Source: Symbiodinium natans (lineage: Eukaryota > Sar > Dinophyceae > Suessiales > Symbiodiniaceae). Taken from it: DNA of 22,500 bases. The stretch lies in the NCBI GenBank assembly GCA_905221605.1, contig CAJNDS010002190.1:768338-790837 (forward strand), given 5' to 3'. The notes below the pieces were generated by a model. That model was not told the origin of the DNA. It did not search any database and worked only from the letters and a program-made list of their open reading frames with translations. Made by a program: the position numbers and the translations under genes. Positions 15,369-21,563 of this stretch are shown piece after piece; the stretch's first letter is position 1, and each line of letters starts with the position of its first letter.

Positions 15369-15431
15369 GTGCCTGTGGCGTCTCAGCGACCACCACCCAC
15401 GGGGGTGCAGAACAGCAACAACCAAGGCCGG
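15369..15431 (+). other. Exon-like island, 21 codons
   Basis: CCTTTATCATGCAG (15355-15368) precedes VPVASQRPPPTGVQNSNNQG and one Arg codon, ending CGG|GTTTAGGG (GT at 15432). Phase is 0 at both ends. The Pro/Gln/Asn-rich peptide with C/G-ending codons is one of the more exon-like in the window. Only this frame is attractive. Confidence 0.45.
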
Positions 15432-15450
15432 GTTTAGGGTTTGGGATTGG

Positions 15451-15504
15451 GATGTTCCCCCCCTATACGAACAGTCCGGCACATTGAGGGGGGGGGGGGG
15501 GGGC
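15451..15504 (+). mobile_element. Family A element, truncated, ending in poly-G
   Basis: GATGTTCCCC then CCTATACGAACAGTCCGG matches the left arm of copies 1 and 2. It breaks off at about 15487 in a run of about 17 G. Confidence 0.7.
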
Positions 15505-15581
15505 GCAGCACCCTAGACTTTGAAGCCTACGTAAACCCTAAGCCTAAACCCGACTCCCGAAACTCTAAACCCTAAGCTTGG

Positions 15582-15673
15582 CATGTTCCCCCCTATACTA
15601 ACAGTCCTTAATCGGGATTATAAGAGGGCGTACAAAATCCTTGCTAAGGACTGTTTGTACAAGGAGGAACATC
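15582..15673. mobile_element. Small inverted-repeat element, family A, copy 2 (92 bp)
   Basis: Left arm CATGTTCCCCCCTATACTAA, right arm ending AGGAGGAACATC. The internal CAGTCCTTAATCGGGATTAT aligns with copy 1. A C-strand telomeric array begins two bases to its right (15676). Confidence 0.8.
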
Positions 15674-15675
15674 CC

Positions 15676-15769
15676 AACCCTAAACCCTAAACCCTAAACC
15701 CTAAACCCTAAACCCTAAACCCTAAACCCTAAACCCTAAACCCTAAACCCTAAACCCTAAACCCTAAAC
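15676..15769 (-). repeat. Telomeric array, C-strand
   Basis: About 13 perfect CCCTAAA units starting beside the family A element. Confidence 0.98.
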
Positions 15770-15821
15770 TCCGAAGCCCCCCCAAGCCTTTGAAACCGTT
15801 AACCACTGATGCGCGCGGCAG

Positions 15822-15899
15822 GTTGCAGCGTGCCGCCGCCGGGTCTGCTGCCAAAGGCGCCGGGCCACCAACGCAAGACGCTTGGTCCTGAAGGATAGG
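15822..15899 (+). other. Exon-like GC-rich island
   Basis: GCGCGCGGCAG (15811-15821) precedes 78 nt. One frame is open to AGG|GTTTCGG (GT at 15900) and reads VAACRRRVCCQRRRATNARR. Phase is 0 at both ends. A second frame gives CSVPPPGLLPKAPGHQRKT and stops near the same point. The acceptor lacks a long pyrimidine tract. Confidence 0.3.
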
Positions 15900-16230
15900 G
15901 TTTCGGATTTCGGGTTTCGGGTTTCGGGCTTCGGGCTTCGGGTTTCGGGTTTAGGGTTTAGGGTTTAGGGTTTAGGTTCAGAGAGTTTCAGAGTTTCAGA
16001 GAGTTTTAGATGTTCAGAGGTTCAGAGGTTTAGAGGTTCCGAGGTTCAGACAGGTTCAGAGGTTTTGAAGTTCGGAGGTTCAGGTTTAGCGGTTCAGAGC
16101 TTGTGGGGTTTAGAGGTTTAGGGTTGCTAGGACGGGCAGGTTCAGGCTTGGAGGTTTAGGAGCTTTTGGACTGCGGTTTCCAGGGTTTAGGTGTTGGGGT
16201 TTGGGGTTTAGGGTCTAGGGTTCAGGTACC
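15900..16230 (+). repeat. G-strand tract with TTTCGGG and TTCAGAGG variants
   Basis: TTTCGGG units (15900-15950), then four TTTAGGG, then a long decayed stretch of 6-8 nt units around TTCAGAGG (15979-16120), then TTTAGGG remnants. The TTCAGAGG class is not seen elsewhere in the window. Confidence 0.9.
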
Positions 16231-16240
16231 CATTTTGCAG

Positions 16241-16303
16241 AACTCGCGGCTTCCTTGGCTGCTTAAACTCACAGCCGGGCGCTGTGCAAAGTTGGAGCAA
16301 CCC
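16241..16303 (+). other. Exon-like island
   Basis: TACCCATTTTGCAG (16227-16240) precedes NSRLPWLLKLTAGRCAKLEQ, closed by TAA in the following C-strand array. A second frame is also open. Phase 0 agrees with 15822-15899, but that is weak evidence. Confidence 0.35.
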
Positions 16304-16553
16304 TAAACCCTAAACCCTAAACCCTAAACCCTAAACCCTAAACCCTAAACCCTAAACCCTAAACCCTAAACCCTAAACCCTAAACCCTAAACCCTAAACC
16401 CTAAACCCGAAAACCTAAACCCTAAACCCTAAACCCTAAACCCTAAACCCTAAACCCTAAACCCTAAACCCTAAACCCTAAACCCTAAACCCTAAACCCT
16501 AAACCCTAAACCCTAAACCCTAAACCCTAAACCCTAAACCCTAAACCCTAAAC
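16300..16553 (-). repeat. Long telomeric array, C-strand
   Basis: About 36 near-perfect CCCTAAA units with a single CCCGAAAACCTAAA break near 16405. Confidence 0.98.
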
Positions 16554-16568
16554 CTCTTCCTCCAACAG

Positions 16569-16634
16569 TCCGAGCATTTGGAGGCTGGGACCTGACGCAG
16601 TGCCAGCAGCTCCAGGCCCGCTGATTCCAGCAGG
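16569..16634 (+). other. Exon-like island with very strong acceptor
   Basis: CCTCTTCCTCCAACAG (16553-16568) directly follows the C-strand array. The island runs 66 nt to AGG|GTTTAGGG (GT at 16635). The only frame open to the donor reads PSIWRLGPDAVPAAPGPLIP; a second (RAFGGWDLTQCQQLQAR) stops at TGA 16620. Confidence 0.45.
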
Positions 16635-16715
16635 GTTTAGGGTTTAGGGTTTAAGGTTTAGGGTTCAGGGTTTAGGGTTTAGGGTTTAGGGTTTAGGGTT
16701 TAGGGCTAGGGCTTA
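16635..16715 (+). repeat. Telomeric tract, G-strand
   Basis: About eleven TTTAGGG units with TTAAGG, TTCAGGG and GCTAGGG variants. Confidence 0.96.
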
Positions 16716-17060
16716 GGGTACCAGCCCTGGCTCTGAGCTCTAAGCCAGGTGAAGCTCGTGAGGTCTTGTGGGCTCGTTGTAGACGATACACTGTGCGGCA
16801 TATGTTCAAAAGCATGAACATAAACAAGTATATATGTATATATATATATATATATGTATACACATTTTGTTTGAACTACGTATGCGTGTATTCTGTATTC
16901 TATTTACATGGTATTTCGTTAACGATTGCATCTTCTCTAGGCAGCTACGACCTAGGGCCAGAGACGACAGCCTGGGGTTTGTGGCTTACGTGCCACTGCT
17001 ACGCTCGCATGCGCGCTTGTAAAGTCTTGCTAGCCTGCCACGCTGTACGTTTTTCCCGCA
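16716..17060 (+). promoter_or_regulatory. Upstream region of the secreted-protein gene
   Basis: Unique sequence with a TA dinucleotide microsatellite (16829-16862). An open frame at 16766-17065 runs through the microsatellite (repeated YIYI) and is not called. Dinoflagellate promoters cannot be read with confidence from sequence, so no core element is assigned. Confidence 0.4.
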
Positions 17061-17062
17061 GC
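17049..17062 (+). promoter_or_regulatory. Candidate trans-splice or 3' splice acceptor
   Basis: CGTTTTTCCCGCAG ends at 17061, 62 nt before the ATG at 17124. In dinoflagellates nuclear mRNAs receive a spliced leader at such AG sites, so this could define the mRNA 5' end. It is inferred from position and pyrimidine content only. Confidence 0.4.
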
Positions 17063-17123
17063 TGAAGCGCATCAAGGCAGCGACGCCCTTTCGCCCAATT
17101 TCAAGCCCCCTTGGCACCTTGCG

Positions 17124-17621
17124 ATGCTTTGGCGTGTGCTGATGGTGGTCGCGGCTGCGGCAGAGATCTCGCCTGCTTTGCTGCCAGATGACGAGTGCAA
17201 CGGCTTTGAAGACGGATGCGCTTTGAATGCTGTTCAGCTGCGTGGTGCCCTGCTTGTGAACAGCACGGAGGAGACGAACAGCAGCTGGGGACCGCCTGCG
17301 TGCACATTCCAAGGCAAATCTTACCGCCACGACGAATGGGAGCACTGCATGCACTGCAACTACAAGTGGTGTCAATGCAATCATGGCCACTGGAGCAAGT
17401 GCTCCAAGTTTGAGCCCCCAAAATGCACCTACGGCTGGAAAACCTACCACCACGGAGAATGGGAGCATTGCACCGGCTTCAACTGTGACTTCGAGTGGTG
17501 CCAGTGCTACAAAGGCAAGTGGAAGAACTGCCATGGCCACGGCAATCATGACACTCCGTGGTGGCAACTGGGCTTTGGAGTACTATACTTTAATACTTTT
17601 TTTGGTTCTGGGTTCCTATGA
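17124..17621 (+). CDS. Secreted cysteine-rich protein with two VWC-like repeats
   Basis: The 165-residue product starts with a likely signal peptide (residues 1-18, MLWRVLMVVAAAAEI), then an acidic ECNGFEDGCALNAVQLRG motif (24-41), two N-glycosylation sequons (N46, N52), and two similar repeats. Repeat 1 has Cys 60, 75, 78, 83, 85, 93; repeat 2 has Cys 101, 116, 121, 126, 128, 136. Both follow C-x3-G-x2-Y, E-W-E-x-C, W-C-Q-C, G-x-W-x2-C. The spacing recalls von Willebrand factor C-type modules, a resemblance and not a proven homology. Codons are mostly C/G-ending. From 17572 the frame runs inside a small inverted-repeat element, so the last 16 residues are element-derived. If an 82-nt intron within the element (17580-17661) is removed, the frame ends instead at TAA 17677-17679 with 157 residues. 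The ATG chosen gives the signal peptide. The antisense frame at 16986-17567 is a shadow. Confidence 0.75.
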   Translation: MLWRVLMVVAAAAEISPALLPDDECNGFEDGCALNAVQLRGALLVNSTEETNSSWGPPACTFQGKSYRHDEWEHCMHCNYKWCQCNHGHWSKCSKFEPPKCTYGWKTYHHGEWEHCTGFNCDFEWCQCYKGKWKNCHGHGNHDTPWWQLGFGVLYFNTFFGSGFL

Positions 17622-17676
17622 TTGCTACTCATTACCTAAAAAGTATATACTTTTTTTCCAGGGTCTACTCCAAAGC
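17572..17676. mobile_element. Small inverted-repeat element over the gene's 3' end
   Basis: Perfect 11-bp terminal inverted repeats GCTTTGGAGTA and TACTCCAAAGC (17572-17582, 17666-17676). Inside are TACTTTTTTTGGTTCTGGG and AAGTATATACTTTTTTT. A GT at 17580 and CTTTTTTTCCAG ending 17661 would allow splicing of 82 nt; the joined frame reads GFGGLLQS and stops. The core TTTTTTTGGTTC is shared with the family C element at 17763. No obvious target duplication. A GTAAGC donor-like site follows at 17681. Confidence 0.75.
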
Positions 17677-17762
17677 TAAGGTAAGCTTGCTGCTCATGAG
17701 CATGGACTCAGCCCGCGTGTATCTGCAATCGGCAGTGCACACAATGTGGGCATTTTAAGTAG

Positions 17763-17874
17763 CTTGGTGGCCCAGTGGTACCCCCTTTTTTTGGTTCCAG
17801 GGATCCCTTTAAGTAAACCAGCCCCAAACCAGGGGGACCCTTAGAATCAATCATGTGGTTACTGGGCTACCAAG
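17763..17874. mobile_element. Small inverted-repeat element, family C, copy 1 (112 bp)
   Basis: Left end CTTGGTGGCCCAGTGGTACC, right end GTGGTTACTGGGCTACCAAG. A 4-bp GTAG lies on each side (17759-17762, 17875-17878), a possible target duplication. It contains TTTTTTTGGTTCCAGGG. Non-coding, MITE-like. Confidence 0.85.
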
Positions 17875-17886
17875 GTAGGTTACAAG

Positions 17887-17967
17887 ATGGACGATGCGGG
17901 TCGACGCGTTGAAAGAGCGTGTGGCATGTCGTGCTTGGGCAGTCTTGTATTTGGCTGTGAACCCTAG
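17887..17967 (+). other. Short open frame, 26 codons
   Basis: ATG at 17887 reads MDDAGRRVERACGMSCLGSL and ends at TAG in the first decayed telomeric unit. It may be part of an exon. No family is recognised. Confidence 0.2.
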
Positions 17968-18047
17968 ACCCTAAACCCTAAACCCCTAAACCCCTATATA
18001 AACCCCTAAACCCCTCAACCCCTAAACCCCAAACCCTAAACCCAGAT
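17960..18047 (-). repeat. C-strand tract with CCCCTAAA octamers
   Basis: Heptamers and CCCCTAAA octamers, decayed in places. Confidence 0.9.
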
Positions 18048-18053
18048 CCGCAG

Positions 18054-18125
18054 TTCCTATCCTGCGTGCGGAGGCCCGGCCGAGAAGGCCACTGCCTTTC
18101 AAATGGCTCAGCAAGGTGCCTTTGA
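18054..18125 (+). other. Exon-like island, 23 codons plus stop
   Basis: CAGATCCGCAG (18043-18053) precedes FLSCVRRPGREGHCLSNGSA and then RCL with TGA at 18123-18125. The acceptor is weak. It abuts the direct repeat that flanks the family B element. Confidence 0.25.
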
Positions 18126-18305
18126 CTCATTAGGGGTTAGCCTACTACGCCCCTCTATACTACCCTCCCTAACTTCCCCCCATGACTAAGGCTGTTTAGG
18201 GATAATTAAGCTGCTTAAGGTTTCTTCATTCTTCAGGGGGGAACCTGGGGGGGGGGGGTAGTATATATAGGGGGGTAGTAGGGAAACATCATGGACTCAT
18301 TAGGG
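18124..18305. mobile_element. Inverted-repeat element, family B, copy 2, with 12-bp direct repeats
   Basis: GACTCATTAGGG occurs at 18124-18135 and 18294-18305. Between them is an element with inverted ends (CCTACTACGCCCCTCTATAC on the left; the complement of TATATAGGGGGGTAGTAGG on the right). Internally AAGGCTGTTTAGGGATAA matches copy 1 (14019-14260). This copy has no telomeric insert. A run of about 12 G precedes the right arm. Confidence 0.8.
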
Positions 18306-18440
18306 TTGAGTATTTCGTAGATAGGCCTCTCATGGGATTCTACCTTGGACCCCCAAGGTTGTGCCCTTGGGTTGGGGGACCCTTTGTGAACATTTCTAAG
18401 GAAATGCAAGGATCACACGAGTCTTAAACTCGGACATGGC
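18306..18440. other. Unique region with hairpin
   Basis: GGACCCCCAA (about 18347) and TTGGGGGACC (about 18374) form a 10-bp inverted pair with further CCAAGG/CCTTGG pairing inside. It may be the remnant of another small element. Confidence 0.6.
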
Positions 18441-18604
18441 GAAACCCCAAACCACAAACCCGAAACCTCGAAACCTCCAAACCTCCAAACCCCCGAGCAG
18501 AGGAACCCCGGAGCAGATGAACCCCAAACCCCAGAAAACATAAACACCCAAAACCCCTAAACCAAACCTCCAAACCCTTGAACCCCTGAACCCAAAACCT
18601 ACAA
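18441..18604 (-). repeat. Decayed C-strand telomere-derived region
   Basis: AAACC-rich units (AAACCTCC, AAACCCCC) without a fixed period. Confidence 0.8.
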
Positions 18605-18615
18605 CTCTTTTTTGA

Positions 18616-18713
18616 GGGTAGTTCTCTAAATCAGGGTCCTTTTTGGGTCACCTGTACAATGCGGCACCTCGATAAAGAAGACCCCGCAAAAGGGACCCTC
18701 ATTTGGAGAACCC
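18616..18713. mobile_element. Small inverted-repeat element, family E (about 98 bp)
   Basis: The left arm GGGTAGTTCTCTAAATCAGG, continuing GTCCTTTTTGGGTC, pairs with the right arm (complement reads GGGGTTCTCCAAATGAGG, then GTCCCTTTTGCGGGGTC). The imperfect inverted repeat is about 35 bp. Telomere-like sequence lies directly on both sides. Confidence 0.7.
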
Positions 18714-18716
18714 CAA

Positions 18717-18926
18717 ACCGTAAACCCTAGACCCTAGACCCTAGACCCTAAACCCTAAACCCTAAACCCTAAACCCTAAACCCTAAACCCTAAACCCTAA
18801 ACCCTAAACCCTAAACCCTACACCCTACACCCTACACCCTAAACCCTGAACCCTAAACCCTAAACCCTAAACCCTGAACCCTGAACCCCAAACCCCAAAC
18901 CCTAAACCCTAAACCCTAAACCCTAA
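18717..18926 (-). repeat. Telomeric array, C-strand, mixed variants
   Basis: About 30 heptamers arranged in blocks: CCCTAGA x3, CCCTAAA x11, CCCTACA x3, CCCTGAA, CCCCAAA. Confidence 0.98.
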
Positions 18927-18927
18927 C

Positions 18928-18987
18928 TGGCACCACTCTGAGTCGTCGGCCTCGCTCTCTTCGTCTGGTCCTGGCTGCTGCTTGGAT
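18928..18987 (-). other. Exon-like island on the minus strand
   Basis: On the minus strand CCTGTCCCATGCAG precedes 60 nt reading SKQQPGPDEESEADDSEWC and ends CA|GTTAGGG at the array. The acidic Ser/Glu/Asp-rich peptide is typical of a linker in a eukaryotic protein. Seen from the minus strand it also has a C-strand tract upstream and a G-strand array downstream. Confidence 0.45.
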
Positions 18988-19005
18988 CTGCATGGGACAG
19001 GGTCT

Positions 19006-19430
19006 TGGGTTTAGGGTTTAGGGTTTAGGTTTTAGGGTTTAGGGTTTAGGGTTTAGGGGTTTAGGAGAGCTTAGGGGTTTAGGGTCTACGGGTATAGGAT
19101 TTAGGGGTCTATCGGTTTAGGATTTAGGGGTTTAGGGTTTAGGGCTAGGGAGGGTTGAGGACGGTTTACAGTAGGGGTTCAGGTTAATATAGAGGTCGAA
19201 TAAAATACTCATAGTATTTCCTTATAGGGGTTTAGGGTTTAGGGGATTAGGGTTTAGGGTTTTGTGGCTTATGTAGGATTTAATTAGGGGTTAGGGGTTT
19301 AGGAGGGTTGAAGGGTTTAGGGTTTAGGAGGAATTGGATGTTTAGGATTTTCGGGTTTTAGGGCTTAGGAGGGTTTATGGGTTTAGAGTTTAGGGTTTGG
19401 GGGTGTGGGCCCCACCGGTTCAGGGTTTGG
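19006..19430 (+). repeat. G-strand telomere-derived region, partly decayed
   Basis: Good heptamers and TTTAGGGG at 19010-19065, decaying rightward with interspersed unique pieces (19170-19225 and 19260-19290). No gene seen. Confidence 0.88.
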
Positions 19431-19463
19431 GGTTTGGGTTTTAAAGTTTAGGGTTAGGGTTTT

Positions 19464-19612
19464 AAACCCTGAACCCTGAACGCTGAACCCTGAACCCTGA
19501 ACCTTGAACCCTGAACCCTGAACCCTGAACCCTGAACCCTGAACCCTGAACCCTGAACCCTGAACCCTAAACCCTAAACCCTAAACCCTAAACCCTAAAC
19601 CCTAAACCCTAA
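19464..19612 (-). repeat. C-strand array: CCCTGAA block then CCCTAAA block
   Basis: About 14 CCCTGAA units are followed by about 7 CCCTAAA units, with a sharp switch near 19566. The sharp boundary indicates block-wise expansion. Confidence 0.98.
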
Positions 19613-19645
19613 CTTAGGGTTTAGAGTTCAGTACCTTTCGCACAG

Positions 19646-19752
19646 GAAGTGTTGGTGGGACACTGCCGTCAACGCGAGCTGGATTGCTCAGGACGCGCCC
19701 TGTCCGTGCTCACGGGGCTGAGCTCGCCCTCTTCAAGCACTTGGTAGCCCAG
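19646..19752 (+). other. Exon-like island running into a family C element end
   Basis: GTACCTTTCGCACAG (19631-19645) precedes an island with all three frames largely open; one stays open to the telomeric insert and includes AHGAELALFKHLVAQ. The last 13 nt (19740-19752) are the terminal repeat of the family C element, so any splice donor there would be element- or telomere-derived. Confidence 0.3.
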
Positions 19753-19925
19753 GGTTTAGGGTTTAGGGATTAGGGTTTAGGGTTTAGGGCTTAGGGTTTA
19801 GGGCTTAGGGTTTAAGATGGTGCCCCTTTACCTTTGTTTGGGGGTTCTGGGTTCCCTCGTAACGCAACCAACCCCCCAAAAAAAAAGGGTGGCTCTATCA
19901 TAATCTGGTTACTTTGGCTACCAAG
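19740..19925. mobile_element. Family C element, copy 2, with telomeric insert in its terminal repeat
   Basis: Left end CTTGGTAGCCCAG (19740-19752) is followed by a G-strand tract of about nine units (19753-19816), then the element resumes with TGGTGCCCCTTT (19818). In copies 1 and 3 these parts are contiguous (GCCCAGTGGTACCC). The right end is CTGGTTACTTTGGCTACCAAG (19905-19925). The core GGGGGTTCTGGGTTCCC aligns with the other copies. Confidence 0.8.
19753..19816 (+). repeat. Telomeric insert, G-strand, inside family C copy 2
   Basis: About nine units with TTAGGGA and CTTAGGG variants, inserted after position 13 of the terminal repeat. Confidence 0.95.
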
Positions 19926-20006
19926 ATTACATGAGGTTTTTCTCTAGGCCCGGGGTGAAACTCGTCTCAACCCTAAGCCCGAAAGCACCCTAAACCCTCT
20001 GCATCC

Positions 20007-20235
20007 CTTGGTAGCCCAGTGGTACCCTTTTTGCCGTTTTTGTTGGTGTCTAGGCTCCCATACCCCCACATGGGTACCCTTAATATAATTCTTGGCTGCT
20101 GAAATACCTCCGAGAGAAAAGAAAACGCTTGCCTTTGTTTTTTTTTTGGTCAGCTGGCTGCCTTTTGAAATCTTACACAGTAGCCATACCCCCAAGAAAG
20201 GGTACCCTTAATATAATGCATGGCTACTGGGCTAC
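20007..20235. mobile_element. Family C element, copy 3, compound, right end cut by telomeric tract
   Basis: Left end CTTGGTAGCCCAGTGGTACC. An internal direct repeat (CCATACCCCCACATGGGTAC with CCTTAATATAAT at about 20058-20092, and again at about 20183-20220) suggests two nested or duplicated right halves. The final right end reads GGCTACTGGGCTAC and then passes straight into AACCCTAAACCC, so the last bases (CAAG) are missing. A minus-strand open frame (19944-20195) across it is not called. Confidence 0.75.
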
Positions 20236-20278
20236 AACCCTAAACCCTAACCCCTAAACCCTAAAACCTAAACCCTAA
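20236..20278 (-). repeat. Short telomeric tract, C-strand
   Basis: Six units including CCCCTAAA and CCTAAAA variants, joined to the truncated element end. Confidence 0.93.
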
Positions 20279-20295
20279 GAAAGAGAGCTCACCAG

Positions 20296-20402
20296 GAGGG
20301 CTACGACATCAAGTACGCCGCGCCCCTGGGCGTCCTGGGCATCGGCGTGGTGATGACCAGCATCATCGGTGTGCTGGAGCTCCCTGGCCTTGCAGCCCTA
20401 TA
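20296..20402 (+). other. Exon-like island, hydrophobic, 35 codons
   Basis: GAGAGCTCACCAG (20283-20295) precedes 107 nt ending at TATA|GTTTAGGG (GT at 20403). The frame reads EGYDIKYAAPLGVLGIGVVM, then TSIIGVLELPGL, with nearly all codons ending in C or G. The hydrophobic stretch could be a membrane segment. It sits between a C-strand tract and a G-strand tract. It is the best candidate for a true coding exon among the islands. No family is named with confidence. Confidence 0.5.
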
Positions 20403-20462
20403 GTTTAGGGTTTAGGGTTTAGGGTTTTGGGTTTAGGGTTTAGGGTTTAGGGTGTAGGGTTC
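20403..20462 (+). repeat. Telomeric tract, G-strand
   Basis: About eight TTTAGGG units with one TTTTGGG and one TGTAGGG. Confidence 0.97.
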
Positions 20463-20469
20463 GGGCCTT

Positions 20470-20584
20470 CCTTGTGGACCACATGAGCCCTACAGGGGCT
20501 TATGGTTCATCTATACCCTAATAGGGATTATAGCAGCAAAGGGTATGTGGCCCCCCATTTTCAGGGTTCATGTGGTCCACGAGG
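20470..20584. mobile_element. Small inverted-repeat element, family D (115 bp)
   Basis: Left end CCTTGTGGACCACATGAGCC, right end complement CCTCGTGGACCACATGAACC. The inverted repeat is about 22 bp with two mismatches. Inside, AATAGGGATTATAGCAG resembles the family A core AACAGGGATTATAACAG. Non-coding. Confidence 0.85.
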
Positions 20585-20880
20585 CAAAGCCTAAAAGCCC
20601 CTAACGAAGCCACCCAAGACCCCCCCCGAAACGCTCAAGAGGAACCTAGGAATAAGAAAGAGCACTCCTTTTGGCTTAAAGGTGACTATACAGGAACCTA
20701 AACCCACAAAGACGGGAATAAGGGCCTACTCTGGGTCCTAGTCACCTAGTTCCGATTTGGGTGCAGGGCTTAGGTCAGGGGTTTAGGGCAGAAGGTCCCC
20801 CGGTCGAGACAACACGCATGATATCACGGACATGCCGCAAATTACTTAAGGTCTGTGATGGGCTCAGGCTTCAGTGTTAC
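20585..20880. other. Unique region, weak short repeats only
   Basis: AGGAACCTA occurs at about 20640 and 20693, and GGAATAAG at about 20649 and 20715. TCACGGAC and GTCTGTGA (about 20815 and 20851) could pair. No gene is supported. Confidence 0.6.
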
Positions 20881-21045
20881 CCTAAGCCCTAAACCCCTAA
20901 ACCCTAAGACCCTACGACCCTAAGACCCTCAGACCCGCAGACCCTCAGACCCTAAGACCCTAAGACCCTCAGACCCAAGACCCTAAGACCCTAAAAACCT
21001 AAAGCCCTAAAACCCTAAACCTTAAGCCCTAAACCCTAAACCCAC
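20880..21045 (-). repeat. C-strand array with CCCTAAGA/CCCTCAGA octamers
   Basis: About twelve 8-nt units of the CCCTMAGA type (20908-20990) lie between ordinary CCCTAAA units. Confidence 0.93.
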
Positions 21046-21074
21046 TGGGGTCGCGGGCGGCAAGGTTCAGTCAG

Positions 21075-21185
21075 GATGGCCACTATGTGGGTGCCCTCAT
21101 CTCTGCCGTGGACTTGGACACGCCGTCTCTTCGGCCTGAACTTAGGACGCGTCAAGGGGGGCTTTCGGGGTTGTTTTCAGACCCT
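21075..21185 (+). other. Exon-like open island
   Basis: From GGTTCAGTCAG (21064-21074) one frame reads DGHYVGALISAVDLDTPSLR and continues to TAA in the next C-strand array. Codons are C/G-ending and the peptide is balanced, but the acceptor is poor and a second frame (MATMWVPSSLPWTW) is open. C-strand arrays lie on both sides. Confidence 0.3.
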
Positions 21186-21547
21186 AAGCCCTAAACCCCT
21201 ACACCTTAGAACCCAAACTCTCAACCCTCAACCTTAGACCTCAGCCCCACGCCATACCCTACACCCCAAACCCTACACCCCAAACCCCAAACCCCAAACC
21301 CCAAACCCAAAACCCAAAACCCCAAACCCCAAACCCCAAACCCCAAACCCCAAACCCCAAACCCCAAACCCTAAACCCCAAACCCCAAACCCCAAACCCC
21401 AAACCCCAAACCCCAAACCCTAAACCCTAAACCCTAAACCCTAAACCCTAAACCCTAAACCCCAAACCCCAAACCCCAAACCCCGAACCCTAAACCCTAA
21501 ACCCTAAACCCTAAACCGTAAACCCTAAACCCTAAACCCTAATCCTT
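21180..21547 (-). repeat. C-strand array dominated by CCCCAAA
   Basis: CCCCAAA units (about 21259-21420 and 21462-21484) alternate with blocks of CCCTAAA. CCCCAAA has no stop codon in any forward frame. Confidence 0.97.
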
Positions 21548-21563
21548 TAAACCCGGCACACAG

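Noticed and set aside
15108-15516. 132-codon plus frame and 124-codon minus frame
   Set aside because: They overlap the frame from 14905 and the exon-like island at 15369 in different phases and include poly-G translation (GGGGGAAP); no motif supports either.
16766-17065. 99-codon frame upstream of the gene
   Set aside because: Its start runs through a TA microsatellite (YIYIYIY) and it ends at the acceptor region; codon texture is not coding-like.
16986-17567. 193-codon open frame on the minus strand
   Set aside because: It is antisense to the signal-peptide/cysteine-repeat gene; C/G-ending codons on one strand often leave the opposite strand open.
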